64,000 bases of DNA from Iamia sp. SCSIO 61187 (lineage in GTDB: Bacteria; Actinomycetota; Acidimicrobiia; Acidimicrobiales; Iamiaceae): positions 2,418,001 through 2,482,000 of the forward strand of contig NZ_CP050948.1 of the NCBI RefSeq assembly GCF_019443745.1, given 5' to 3'. The translations under genes and the position numbers were made by a program. How positions within the stretch are numbered: position 1 is the first letter of the stretch; each line of letters begins with the position of its first letter. Below are positions 9,060-22,291 of the stretch, piece after piece. A model generated the notes under the pieces. The model did no database searches, had not been told where the DNA came from, and saw only the letters and a list, made by a program, of their open reading frames with translations.

Positions 9060-12000
9060 CACAGGTCCTCAGGGGGAGACGGTGGTGTGTCGGGGACGGG
9101 CGGGGCGGCGCCGGGCGCCTGGCCCGCCTGCTTGCCGGAGTGGAAGCGGGACAACATGGCCCGCACCTCCTCGGGCGAGCGGCTGGAGGTGGTCGCGGGG
9201 CCGCGGCCGGGGCCGTCGGACCCGGGGACGGCCCGGGTCGCACCGGCCCGCCGGGGGACCCGCTTGACCAGTCCCGACGACGTGACCTCGGGCGGGGCGA
9301 GCCCGTCGCCGGAGCCGTTCCCGGACCCGTTGCCGGCCGGGGGGACGGCGGCCGCGGCGCCGGGGGCCGAGGCGACGGGGGCCGGCGCCCGGACGGGCAG
9401 CGCCGGTGGGGCGGCCGGGGTGGGCACCGCCACCCGGCTCGGGAGGGGCGGGGCCACGGGCGGTGTCCGGGTCGGCAGCGGGGCGACGGGCGGTTCGCCC
9501 GGCAGGGGGGCGTGCGGCGCCGGGGGGGCGGCCGCACCCGAGCGGGCCCGGGTGGGCAGGGGCGCGGGGCCGGCCCCGTCGGCCGGGGCGGCGGTGCGGG
9601 TGGGGGGCGACGGCACCGGGCCGGGGCCACGGGTGGGCCCGGTGGGAGCCGACGGCGCCCGGTCGGCCGGCGCCCGGTCGGCCGGCGCCCGGTCGGCCCC
9701 GGGCGAGCGGAAGAGGTGGGCGCCACCGGGCGCGGGTCGACCGGTGGCGAGGGAGCCCTCGGCCGAGCGCGACCCGCTGCCGAACAGACGGGGCCCGGGC
9801 GCCGGGCCGCTGCTGGCGCGCTCGGGGTCGGTGGGCGGGGCCTCGGCGCGGACGGGGTCGGCCGGCGGCGGGCCGAACAGGGGTCCGGACGACGCCCGAC
9901 CCTCGTCGGCCCGGGCCCCGGCGGAGAGCAGCGGCTCGGGGCCGGCCGTGCTCGAGGGGGCGAGGGCGTCGTGGTCCGAGGCCGAGAGCAGGGCGTCGTC
10001 GAGGGCCGAGCCCGTCGGCAGGGCCTCGGCCAGGGTCGCCGGCGCGTCGGCGGGCTCGGGGTCCGCGCTCGGGTCGTCCGCCGGGCCGCTGTAGAGCTCG
10101 AAGGGCGGGAGGATCGACGACGGCGTGCTGATCGTCTCCCGGGGGGCCTCCCCCGCCGGCGCCGACGGGCCCCGGTCGCCCACCGGGTCGCTGAGGTCCA
10201 CGGTGTCGAGCTGGGGCACGAGGACGTTGGACGGGATGGTGACGATGCTGGTCACGCCGCCGGCCGGCGACGGGACCAGGCGCACGGCGATGCCGTGGCG
10301 GGCGGCCAGGCGGCCGACGACGATGAAGCCCAGGCTCCGCGAGAGGGCCAGCCCGAGCAGGGGCGGCCGGGTGAGGAGGGCGTTGGCCTCGGCCAGCTGG
10401 TCGGCCGACATGCCGATGCCCTGGTCGGTGATGGAGACGGTGTACCCACCGCCGTTGTTGCCGTGACCCACCACCTCGACGCGCGAGTCGGGCGGGGAGA
10501 ACTGGGTGGCGTTCTCCATCAGCTCGGACAGGAGGTGGGCGAGGTCGGCGGCGACCGTCGAGATGACCTCGCTCTCGTCGACGTCGAGGAGGTCGATGCG
10601 GGCGAAGTGCTCGATCTCACCGACGGCGGCGAGGGCGACCTTGGTGAGCGGCACCGGCTTGCCCCGGCGACGGCCGGGCTCGACGCCGGCGAGGACCAGG
10701 AGCGACTCGGCGTTGCGGCGCATCCGGGTGGCCATGTGGTCCAGCTTGAAGAGGTGCTCGAGCTGGTCGGGGTCGTCCTCCTGGGCCTCGAGCTCGTCGA
10801 TGAACTCCAGCTGGCGGTCGAGCAGGCCCTGGTTGCGGCGGGCCAGGTTCACGAACATGTCGCCGATGCCCTTGCGGAGGGTCGTCGCCTGCTCGGTCGC
10901 CACGTTGACGGCGGTCTCCTGGATCTGGCTGACCGCCGCGCTCAGCTGGGCCAGCTCGCGCCCGCCCCTGACGTCGATCTCCTCGATCTCGGGCCGGAGG
11001 TGCTCGGTCTCCCCGTCGGACGGGTTGCGCAGGGCGTCCACCAGCCTCGGGAGCTGCTCGTGGGCGACGCGGTCGGCGGCGGCGGTCAGGTTGAGCACCG
11101 GGCGGGCGATCGAGCGGGACACGGCGATGGCCACCAGGAGGGCGGCGAGCACGGCGATGAGGGCGCCCCCCAGGAAGAGGCGGGCGGCCCGGTCGGCGTC
11201 GTCCACCCGCTCGGCGGCGGCGCCGAGCACGGTCGCGACCTCGGCCCCGGCGATGCTGCGGAGCTCGTCGAGGGTGGCCTCGACCGCGCTGGTCCACTGG
11301 TCGGGGTCGATGGTGATGGTGGCGTCGGCGGCGAGCTGGCTGACCCGGTCCACATTCTCGGAGAAGTAGGTGAGGTCACCACCGACCATGCGGTTGCGGA
11401 GCAGCGAGCGGATGCGGCTGCCGGCCTGGGAGCTGACCACCGCCAGCTCGACCTCGGCCTGCTCGACGGCGTCGAGGAAGACCGAGCGGCTGCTGACGCC
11501 CTCGGAGGGCTGGCCCGTCACCGGGTCCGTCTCGACCCCGGTGGCCTCGTCGGCGTCGGTGTCGTCGCCGGCGTTGGAGTCGATCTCGGGGAACCGCCCC
11601 TCGCCGGCGGCCCCGGCCAGGATCACGCCGATGCGGGCCTGGGAGGTCGTGTACTCCCCGAGGGCGACCACGGTCCGCGCGCCCTGGGCGAGCGAGCCCT
11701 CGTTGATGGAGGCGACCAGGCGGTTGCTGACCGGCGGCAGCGAGTTGAGGGCGTTGCGGTAGAGGCTCTCCACCCACGCCCACTCGAGCGAGCGGGCCGC
11801 GACCTGGTCGCGGAGGCTGTTGGCCACCTGGGCGACCGCCCGCTGGGCCGACACGTTGGCCGCCGCCGCGGTGTCGTCGCCCTCGACCGCCCCGATGGCC
11901 CGGTCGAGCTCCTCGGCGGCGGCGTCCACCCGGGCCTGCTGGGCCTCGAGGTCCTCCAGGGCCTCGGCCGGGGCGTCCTCCGGGCCGGCCAGGTAGGCGA

Positions 12001-12271
12001 CGCTGTAGAGCGCCTCCAGCTGGACCTCGTGCTGGAGGGACTGGGCGGCGACGATCGCCTGGAGGCGGACGGCGTCGGCGCGGGTCGTCGACGCCTCGTC
12101 GCTGCGCTGGGTGTAGCCCAGGCCCGCGAGGCCGATGATCACCGCGAGGGGTGCGGCGACGATGGCGATGAGCTTGGTCCGGATGCTGAGCCTGTCGAAC
12201 ACCTGGGCGATCCAGTCGGGAGGGCTGCGAGGCGGGGTACGTGCCGACGACCGCGGGGCGTGCACCGCCAC
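9059..12271 (-). CDS. Conservon sensor histidine kinase-like protein with NIT domain (CvnA-like)
   Basis: About 1070 residues. A first membrane helix (KLIAIVAAPLAVIIGLAGLG) is followed by an extracytoplasmic nitrate/nitrite-sensing-like (NIT) helical domain, a second helix (LFLGGALIAVLAALLVAIAV), HAMP, and a GHKL ATPase with N box (ELMENATQF) and G1 box (DQGIGMS). I see no standard phosphoacceptor H box; HLFKLDHMATRM is the nearest His-containing helix, so kinase activity is uncertain, as for other CvnA proteins. The last roughly 400 residues are low-complexity Pro/Ala/Gly/Arg, with a tandem APADR run, ending in a short conserved-looking helix (EEVRAMLSRFHSGKQAG). GTG 12271 was chosen because GAGGGG precedes it at about 10 nt; GTG 12265 and GTG 12325 are alternatives. 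Confidence 0.85.
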   Translation of the reverse strand: MAVHAPRSSARTPPRSPPDWIAQVFDRLSIRTKLIAIVAAPLAVIIGLAGLGYTQRSDEASTTRADAVRLQAIVAAQSLQHEVQLEALYSVAYLAGPEDAPAEALEDLEAQQARVDAAAEELDRAIGAVEGDDTAAAANVSAQRAVAQVANSLRDQVAARSLEWAWVESLYRNALNSLPPVSNRLVASINEGSLAQGARTVVALGEYTTSQARIGVILAGAAGEGRFPEIDSNAGDDTDADEATGVETDPVTGQPSEGVSSRSVFLDAVEQAEVELAVVSSQAGSRIRSLLRNRMVGGDLTYFSENVDRVSQLAADATITIDPDQWTSAVEATLDELRSIAGAEVATVLGAAAERVDDADRAARLFLGGALIAVLAALLVAIAVSRSIARPVLNLTAAADRVAHEQLPRLVDALRNPSDGETEHLRPEIEEIDVRGGRELAQLSAAVSQIQETAVNVATEQATTLRKGIGDMFVNLARRNQGLLDRQLEFIDELEAQEDDPDQLEHLFKLDHMATRMRRNAESLLVLAGVEPGRRRGKPVPLTKVALAAVGEIEHFARIDLLDVDESEVISTVAADLAHLLSELMENATQFSPPDSRVEVVGHGNNGGGYTVSITDQGIGMSADQLAEANALLTRPPLLGLALSRSLGFIVVGRLAARHGIAVRLVPSPAGGVTSIVTIPSNVLVPQLDTVDLSDPVGDRGPSAPAGEAPRETISTPSSILPPFELYSGPADDPSADPEPADAPATLAEALPTGSALDDALLSASDHDALAPSSTAGPEPLLSAGARADEGRASSGPLFGPPPADPVRAEAPPTDPERASSGPAPGPRLFGSGSRSAEGSLATGRPAPGGAHLFRSPGADRAPADRAPADRAPSAPTGPTRGPGPVPSPPTRTAAPADGAGPAPLPTRARSGAAAPPAPHAPLPGEPPVAPLPTRTPPVAPPLPSRVAVPTPAAPPALPVRAPAPVASAPGAAAAVPPAGNGSGNGSGDGLAPPEVTSSGLVKRVPRRAGATRAVPGSDGPGRGPATTSSRSPEEVRAMLSRFHSGKQAGQAPGAAPPVPDTPPSPPEDL
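9656..9698. repeat. 15-bp in-frame tandem repeat inside the kinase tail
   Basis: The unit CGCCCGGTCGGCCGG occurs twice in full (9656-9670, 9671-9685) plus 13 bases of a third copy. On the minus strand it encodes a repeated Ala-Pro-Ala-Asp-Arg run in the disordered C-terminal tail, and being a multiple of three it can expand without a frameshift. Confidence 0.85.
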
Positions 12272-12418
12272 GAGCGTCCCGCCCCTCGTCGGCAGTTCCC
12301 CGCCCGGTTCAAGGCATCCCGCCACCGTCCGCGCGCACGCGTGCGTGCACAGCCGTGGTCATGGCTCATCGCCGCCGGCCGACCATCTACGCTGCCAGCG
12401 ACCCCAAGGAGGTCGTGC

Positions 12419-13030
12419 ATGACCAACGTTCCCCCGGGCGGTGGGTTCCCTCCCCCGCCCAGCGGCCCGCCCCCCGGCGGCTTCCCCCCTCCCCCCTCAG
12501 GTGGTGGCGGCTTCCCGCCCCCCGGTGGCGGTGGCGGCTTCCCGCCCCCCGGTGGCGGCTTCGGCGCCCCCGGTGGCGGCCCTCCCGGCCTGCCCGGCCC
12601 CCTGGCCGAGTGGCAGGACCGCCTGCTGTCAGGGGTGATCGACTTCTTCGGCCTCTGGTTCGTCGGCTGGCTCCTCGCCACCATCGGCAACGGCTTCTCG
12701 TTCGGCTACGCCAACGACGCCGGCGCCCTGTGGCTCCTCGGCACGCTGCTCCAGGTGGTCGCCGTGGGCTGGGCCCTGTTCAACGGCTACCAGGCGGGCC
12801 AGACCGGCCAGAGCATCGGGATGAAGCAGTCCGGCCTCCGCCTGGTGGGCGAGCAGACCGGGCAGCCCATCGGCGGCCAGCAGGGCCTGGTGCGCAACCT
12901 GCTGTTCGTCGTCACCGGCTGCTGCTGCGCTCCCGTCGGCCTGGTCGACAACCTGTTCCCGCTGTGGGACAGCAAGAAGCAGACCCTGCGCGACAAGATC
13001 GGCAAGTCGGTCGTCGTCAAGGCCGGCTGA
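12419..13030 (+). CDS. RDD family membrane protein with Pro/Gly-rich N-terminus
   Basis: A 203-residue protein. The first 60 residues are repeats of GGFPPPP/GGG type; the rest matches the RDD fold (EWQDRLLSGVIDFFGLWFV, then membrane helices and the GQSIGMKQSGLRLV turn, ending SKKQTLRDKIGKSVVV). Two to three membrane segments and a CCC cluster in the last helix are visible. RDD proteins are poorly characterised; a transport role is suggested for some. ATG 12419 has an ideal AAGGAGG 7 nt upstream, so the start is secure. A strong hairpin follows at 13049-13091. Confidence 0.88.
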   Translation: MTNVPPGGGFPPPPSGPPPGGFPPPPSGGGGFPPPGGGGGFPPPGGGFGAPGGGPPGLPGPLAEWQDRLLSGVIDFFGLWFVGWLLATIGNGFSFGYANDAGALWLLGTLLQVVAVGWALFNGYQAGQTGQSIGMKQSGLRLVGEQTGQPIGGQQGLVRNLLFVVTGCCCAPVGLVDNLFPLWDSKKQTLRDKIGKSVVVKAG

Positions 13031-13048
13031 TCACCTGAGCTGACCGGG

Positions 13049-13091
13049 ACGGCGGCCCCGACCCACCTCACCGGTGGGCCGGGGCCGCCGT
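13049..13091. terminator. Bidirectional hairpin between RDD gene and gltD
   Basis: Nineteen-base arms (13049-13067 and 13073-13091, starting ACGGCGGCCCCG) pair with a single mismatch around a 5-nt loop. It lies between the convergent stops at 13030 and 13105, so it can end transcription from both sides. No long U tract follows, as is usual in high-GC actinomycetes. Confidence 0.75.
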
Positions 13092-13104
13092 TCTCGCGTC
13101 CGGG

Positions 13105-14556
13105 CTAGGCCAGGGGCCGGTCGGTCGGGACCACGGGCGCCGGGAGCAGCGTCTCGCCCATCAGGTGGCGGTCGACGGCGGCCGCCGCCGCCCGGCCCTC
13201 GGCGATGGCCCACACGATCAGGCTCTGGCCCCGGCCCATGTCGCCGGCGACGAAGACGCCGGGGACGTTGGTCGCCCAGGTGTCGTCGCGGGCCACGTTG
13301 GAGCGGCCGTCGAGGTCGACGCCCAGGTCGTCGAGCAGCGGCGTCTTCTCCGGGCCGGTGAAGCCCATGGCCAGCAGGACGAGGTCGACCTCGAGCTCGG
13401 TGTCGGTGCCCTCGACCTTCTCGAAGCGGCCGTCGACCAGCTCGACCTGGTGGAGGCGCAGGGCCCGCACCCGGCCGTCGTCGTCGCCCAGGAAGGCCTC
13501 GGTGTTGACCGAGAACAGGCGCTCGCCGCCCTCCTCGTGGGCCGAGGAGGTCCGGAACATCAGTGGCCAGGTCGGCCACGGGGTGCTGTCGGCCCGCGCC
13601 TCGGGCGGCCGGGGCATGATCTCGAGCTGGTAGACGACCTCGGCCCCCTCGCGGTGCGCGGTGCCCAGGCAGTCGGCGCCGGTGTCGCCACCGCCGATGA
13701 TCACCACCCGCCGGCCCCGGGCCGACAGCTTGGCGCTCAGGAGGTCACCCTCCTGCACCCGGTTGGCGTCGGGGAGGTAGTCCATCGCCTGGAGGATGCC
13801 GTCGAGCTCGCGACCCGGGATCGGCAGGTCGCGGGCCTGGGTGGCGCCACCGGCGAGCACGACGGCGTCGAAGTCGCGCTGCAGGTCGGCGGCGGTGAGG
13901 TCGGTCCCGACGTCGACACCGGCGCGGAAGACGGTGCCCTCGGCCTGCATCTGGGCGATGCGCCGGTCGAGGTGGCGCTTCTCCATCTTGAACTCGGGGA
14001 TGCCGTAGCGGAGGAGTCCACCGATGCGGTCGGCCCGCTCGAACACGGTCACCTCGTGGCCGGCCCGGGTGAGCTGCTGGGCGGCGGCGAGGCCGGCGGG
14101 GCCGGAGCCGACGACGGCGACCTTCTTGCCCGTCTGCACCGTGGCGCGCACCGGGGTCACCCAGCCCTGCTCCCAGGCGTGGTCGATGATCGACACCTCG
14201 ACCTGCTTGATGGTGACCGCGTCCTGGTTGATGCCGAGGACGCAGGCCGCCTCGCACGGCGCCGGGCACAGGCGGCCGGTGAACTCCGGGAAGTTGTTGG
14301 TGGCGTGCAGCCGGTCGATGGCCTCGCGCCAGCGGTCGCGGTAGACGAGGTCGTTCCAGTCGGGGATCAGGTTGCCCAGCGGGCAGCCCTGGTTGCAGAA
14401 CGGGATGCCGCAGTCCATGCACCGGCTGGCCTGGGTCTGGAGGGCCTCGTCGGGGAACGGCTCGTAGACCTCCTTCCAGTCGCGCAGGCGCACCGGCACC
14501 GGTCGCCGCGTCGGCAGCGCCCGGTCGTGCTTCAAGAACCCCTGGACATCACCCAT
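13105..14556 (-). CDS. gltD: Glutamate synthase (NADPH), small subunit
   Basis: 483 residues. It passes electrons from NADPH via FAD and Fe-S clusters to the large subunit for glutamate synthesis from glutamine and 2-oxoglutarate. The N-terminal Cys-rich domain carries CMDCGIPFCNQGCPLGN and CPAPCEAACVLG; the FAD-binding motif VVGSGPAGLAAAQQL and NADPH-binding IGGGDTGADCLG follow. ATG 14556 is preceded by AGAGG at 6 nt; the upstream TTG 14562 is less likely. It lies 180 nt downstream of gltB on the same strand, and the gap holds two small hairpins that could tune the subunit ratio. Confidence 0.96.
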   Translation of the reverse strand: MGDVQGFLKHDRALPTRRPVPVRLRDWKEVYEPFPDEALQTQASRCMDCGIPFCNQGCPLGNLIPDWNDLVYRDRWREAIDRLHATNNFPEFTGRLCPAPCEAACVLGINQDAVTIKQVEVSIIDHAWEQGWVTPVRATVQTGKKVAVVGSGPAGLAAAQQLTRAGHEVTVFERADRIGGLLRYGIPEFKMEKRHLDRRIAQMQAEGTVFRAGVDVGTDLTAADLQRDFDAVVLAGGATQARDLPIPGRELDGILQAMDYLPDANRVQEGDLLSAKLSARGRRVVIIGGGDTGADCLGTAHREGAEVVYQLEIMPRPPEARADSTPWPTWPLMFRTSSAHEEGGERLFSVNTEAFLGDDDGRVRALRLHQVELVDGRFEKVEGTDTELEVDLVLLAMGFTGPEKTPLLDDLGVDLDGRSNVARDDTWATNVPGVFVAGDMGRGQSLIVWAIAEGRAAAAAVDRHLMGETLLPAPVVPTDRPLA

Positions 14557-14649
14557 TGTCAACCTCTTCGAGAGTCAGGCTTCCTCGGTCTCCGAGGGTT
14601 GCCGAACGGATCTCCGGCACGGCGACGACGTTCCGGCTGGGCCTGGCGG

Positions 14650-14709
14650 CAGCCCCAGGGGCTGTCGATGTGGGCGCCAGCCCGAGCCGGCGCCGAAGGC
14701 GCTTCGGCG
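14650..14709 (-). other. Two small hairpins in the gltB-gltD gap
   Basis: The 180-nt gap between gltB and gltD contains two perfect inverted repeats: CAGCCCC/GGGGCTG (14650-14664, 1-nt spacer) and CGCCGAAG/CTTCGGCG (14691-14709, 3-nt spacer). They may stabilise the mRNA or partly terminate it. No known riboswitch was recognised. Confidence 0.4.
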
Positions 14710-14736
14710 GGAAGGGGGCGATGGGACGACTGTCGA

Positions 14737-19404
<4,668 letters not shown>

Positions 19405-19475
19405 GCGTCCCTTCCATCGTGAGATGGGATCGATCTCGTACCGGGACGTCGCTGGCCCGAGGGGGTGGTCTGGAG

Positions 19476-19506
19476 ACTCTACAAGCCCTCCGCCGACGCT
19501 CTCCAA
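19476..19506 (-). promoter_or_regulatory. Candidate gltB promoter
   Basis: On the minus strand TTGGAG (19501-19506) and TAGAGT (19476-19481) are separated by 19 nt and lie about 72 nt upstream of the gltB ATG. The spacing is slightly long for a housekeeping promoter, so this is a suggestion only. Confidence 0.35.
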
Positions 19507-19530
19507 CCGTGTTCCTGCCATCGTCGCCAC

Positions 19531-19536
19531 TAGCGT
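19531..19536 (+). promoter_or_regulatory. -10 box TAGCGT, leaderless nucleotidyltransferase
   Basis: TAGCGT ends 8 nt before GTG 19545 and no Shine-Dalgarno is present, which fits a transcript that starts at or next to the start codon. Confidence 0.45.
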
Positions 19537-19544
19537 CGACCCCC

Positions 19545-20438
19545 GTGACGGACGAGATCTCGCTGGTCGTGCTGGCCGCGGGGATGGGCCGGCGGTTCGG
19601 GGCGCTGAAGCAGGTCGCACCGGTGGGCCCGGTCGACGAGGCGCTGGTCGACCACACGATCCGCGACGCCGCGGCCGCGGGCGTGGACCGGGTGGTGGTC
19701 GTCGTCCGCCCCGAGATCCGGGCCGAGGTGGTGGAGCACCTCGAGCGGCGGACCACCCTCCCCCTCGTGGTGGTCGAGCAGGAGGGCCCGGCGGGCGGGC
19801 GCACCCGGCCGTGGGGTGCGGCCGAGGCCGTCGCCCTGGCCCTCGCCGCCTGCCCCGGGCCCGCCGTCGTCGTCAACGCCGACGACCACTACGGCGCCGA
19901 CGCCGTGGCCGCCGTCGTCGCCTGGCTCCGCTCGCCCGCCGCCGGCGACGGGCGCGCCGCCCTCGTCACCTGGCCGCTGGCCGCCACCCTCTCGCCCCGA
20001 GGGCCGGTGTCGCGGGCGGTGTGCCGGGTCCGTGGGGACGGCACCCTGGCCGGGATGGTCGAGCACCACGACCTCTCCCCCGAGGACCGCGGACCGGAGC
20101 CAGGCACCGGTCGGCGGTTCGACCCCGACGCCCCGGTCTCGATGAACCTCTGGGGGCTGCCCGCCGCCGTCGGGCCGGCGCTGGCCGAGACCGTCGCCGC
20201 CTTCCGGCGGGCCCACCCCGACGATCCCGACGCCGAGCTGCCCCTGCCCACCGCCGTCGACGGCCTGCTGGCCGCCGGGACCCTCGTCGTCGACGTCCTG
20301 CCCGCCGGGACCACCTGGGTCGGCGTCACCCACCCCGACGACCTGGCGCCCGCCCAGGCGGCCATGGCCCGGCTCGCCCCCGTCCCCGAGCGGAGCGCGC
20401 CCCCCGTCTCCTCCCCCGCCCGAGAGGTGTCCCGATGA
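19545..20438 (+). CDS. Sugar-nucleotide-type nucleotidyltransferase
   Basis: 297 residues with a GT-A-like NTP-transferase fold. The signature [14 protein letters not shown] binds the NTP, and [11 protein letters not shown] holds the metal-binding acidic pair. MNLWGLP and VGVTHPDDL occur toward the end, as in family members that regulate by substrate. It would make an NDP-sugar or related activated compound; the sugar is not identifiable. GTG 19545 starts right after a -10-like box, and the ATGA overlap at 20435 couples it to the aminopeptidase. It heads a three-gene run, although the three products share no obvious pathway. Confidence 0.75.
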   Translation: MTDEISLVVLAAGMGRRFGALKQVAPVGPVDEALVDHTIRDAAAAGVDRVVVVVRPEIRAEVVEHLERRTTLPLVVVEQEGPAGGRTRPWGAAEAVALALAACPGPAVVVNADDHYGADAVAAVVAWLRSPAAGDGRAALVTWPLAATLSPRGPVSRAVCRVRGDGTLAGMVEHHDLSPEDRGPEPGTGRRFDPDAPVSMNLWGLPAAVGPALAETVAAFRRAHPDDPDAELPLPTAVDGLLAAGTLVVDVLPAGTTWVGVTHPDDLAPAQAAMARLAPVPERSAPPVSSPAREVSR

Positions 20439-21733
20439 CCGCCGCCATCACCGACCTGCTGGCCTACCTCGACGCCTCCCCCAGCCCGTACCACGCCGCC
20501 GAGGAGGCCGGCCGCCGTCTCACCGCCGCCGGCTCGACGGCGGTGGACCTGGTCGGCTCGTGGGCCGACGTCCCGGCCCGCGGACACGTCGTCGTCGACG
20601 GTGCCGTCGTCGCCTGGTCGCTGCCCGAGGGCGGGCCGGCCCTGCCCCCGCTGCGGATGGTCGGCGCCCACACCGACAGCCCCGGCCTCCGGCTCAAGCC
20701 CCGGCCCGACACCGGGGTGGCGGGCTGGCGCCAGCTCGCCGTCGAGGTCTACGGCGGGGCCCTCGTCAACTCGTGGCTGGACCGCGACCTGGGCCTCTCG
20801 GGGTCCGTGGCCGTCCAGACCGGGGGGCGGACCGAGGTGCGGCTGGTGCGGGTCGACCGGCCCCTCCTGCGCGTGCCGCAGCTGGCCATCCACCTCGACC
20901 GGGAGATCTCCTCCCGCGGCCTCCAGCTCGACCGCCAGCGGCACCTCACGCCGGTGTGGGGCGTGGGCCCGGTGGACGTGGGCGGCTTCCGCACCCTGCT
21001 GGCCGAGGAGCTCGGCGTCGACGCCGGCACCCTCGCCGGCTGGCAGGTCATGGTCCACGACCTCACCCCGGCCGCGCTCGTCGGGGCCGACGAGAGCCTG
21101 GTCAGCAGCGGCCGCCTCGACGACCTGTGCTCGTGCTGGGCCGGGCTGGTGGCCATGGAGGAGGTGGGCCCCCTCGGTGCCGACGCCCCCGTCGGGGCGC
21201 TGCTCGTCCTGAACGACCACGAGGAGGTGGGCAGCGTGTCCACCCGGGGTGCCGGCGGGGCCTTCCTCACCCACCTCCTCGAGCGTCTGGCGCTCGCCCG
21301 CGGCGGCACCCGGGCCGACCTGCTCGCCGCCCTCCCGGCCTCCGCCCTGGCCTCGGCCGACATGGCCCACGCCACCCACCCCAACCACCCCGAGAAGCAC
21401 GAGCCCGGCCACTGGGTCGCCGTGGACGGGGGCCCGGTGGTGAAGGTCAACGCCAACCAGCGCTACGCCACCGAGCCGGCCACCCAGGCCCGCTTCGCCG
21501 CCGCCTGCGCCCGGGCCGGCGTCCCCGTCCAGCACTTCGTGGGCCACAACGAGGTGCCCTGCGGGTCGACCATCGGCCCCATCACCGCCGCCGAGCTGGC
21601 CGTGCCCACCGTCGACGTCGGCGTGGCCCAGCTGGCCATGCACTCGGCCCGGGAGCTGTGCGGGGCGGTGGACCCCGTCCGCATGGCCGCCGCCCTCGCC
21701 GCCTGGTGCACCCCCGAGCACCCCGAGGCGTGA
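20435..21733 (+). CDS. apeB: M18 family aminopeptidase
   Basis: 432 residues, a dinuclear zinc aspartyl-type aminopeptidase that trims N-terminal residues (often acidic) from peptides in the cytoplasm. Metal ligands and catalytic residues are visible in the expected order: AHTDSPGLRLKP, LNDHEEVGS, DMAHATHPN and MHSARELCG. Its length matches the family. ATG 20435 overlaps the upstream TGA by ATGA, and its own stop overlaps the next GTG (GTGA), so all three genes should be one transcript. Confidence 0.94.
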   Translation: MTAAITDLLAYLDASPSPYHAAEEAGRRLTAAGSTAVDLVGSWADVPARGHVVVDGAVVAWSLPEGGPALPPLRMVGAHTDSPGLRLKPRPDTGVAGWRQLAVEVYGGALVNSWLDRDLGLSGSVAVQTGGRTEVRLVRVDRPLLRVPQLAIHLDREISSRGLQLDRQRHLTPVWGVGPVDVGGFRTLLAEELGVDAGTLAGWQVMVHDLTPAALVGADESLVSSGRLDDLCSCWAGLVAMEEVGPLGADAPVGALLVLNDHEEVGSVSTRGAGGAFLTHLLERLALARGGTRADLLAALPASALASADMAHATHPNHPEKHEPGHWVAVDGGPVVKVNANQRYATEPATQARFAAACARAGVPVQHFVGHNEVPCGSTIGPITAAELAVPTVDVGVAQLAMHSARELCGAVDPVRMAAALAAWCTPEHPEA

Positions 21734-22278
21734 CCCGCGACGAGGCCGCCCGCCTCCTGGGCGTCGCCCCCGACGCCACCGCGACCGAGGTCCGCACCGC
21801 CTTCCGGGTCGGGGTCCGCCAGCAGCACCCGGACCGCTCGGGCCGACCCGGCTCGGTCGCCGTCAGCCGCCTGGTCGAGGCCCGCCGCACCCTCCTGGCC
21901 CCGGTCGTGGCCGCCGCGCCCCGGCCGGCGCCGGCCCCGCCCCGTCCGGCCGTGCCCCTGGATGCACGGGTGGAGGGTGACACCCTCCTCGTCCGCGCCG
22001 ACCTCGACACGGTCGTCGCTCGCCTCGTGGAGGCCGGGCACGCCCTCGGGGAGATCACCTACCTCGATCGCAGCGCCGGGCTGGTCGAGGTCCTGCTCCA
22101 GGTCCAGGAGGAGGGCGACCTCGCGCCGGCGGCGTGCTCGCTCGTCGTCTCGCTCCAGAGCCGCCTCGACGGGGTCGAGGTCTTCGCCACCGTCGAGCGC
22201 CTCGACGGCCACCTGCCGCCGCCGGTCGCCCCGATCGTCGCCGCCCTGGCCACCGCCATGGGCGTCGCCCCGACCTGA
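21730..22278 (+). CDS. J-domain protein with uncharacterised C-terminal domain
   Basis: 182 residues. The first 55 form a short DnaJ-like J domain (EAARLLGVAPDATATEVRTA, then QQHPDRSG with the diagnostic HPD that stimulates Hsp70 ATPase). A Pro/Ala linker follows, then an alpha/beta C-terminal domain of about 110 residues (DLDTVVARLVEAGHALGEI) that I do not recognise. It overlaps the aminopeptidase stop (GTGA). It may be a dedicated DnaK co-chaperone, but the partner is unknown. Confidence 0.8.
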   Translation: MTRDEAARLLGVAPDATATEVRTAFRVGVRQQHPDRSGRPGSVAVSRLVEARRTLLAPVVAAAPRPAPAPPRPAVPLDARVEGDTLLVRADLDTVVARLVEAGHALGEITYLDRSAGLVEVLLQVQEEGDLAPAACSLVVSLQSRLDGVEVFATVERLDGHLPPPVAPIVAALATAMGVAPT

Positions 22279-22291
22279 CCCGGAGGCGGGG

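Noticed and set aside
12301-12418. Possible mobile-element or CRISPR-like repeats near CGCGCACGCGTGCG
   Set aside because: Only a short alternating purine/pyrimidine stretch; no repeat-spacer order and no flanking repeats.
14557-14736. Glutamine riboswitch or small gene between gltB and gltD
   Set aside because: No known riboswitch core recognised and no credible start/ribosome-binding pair; only two short hairpins.
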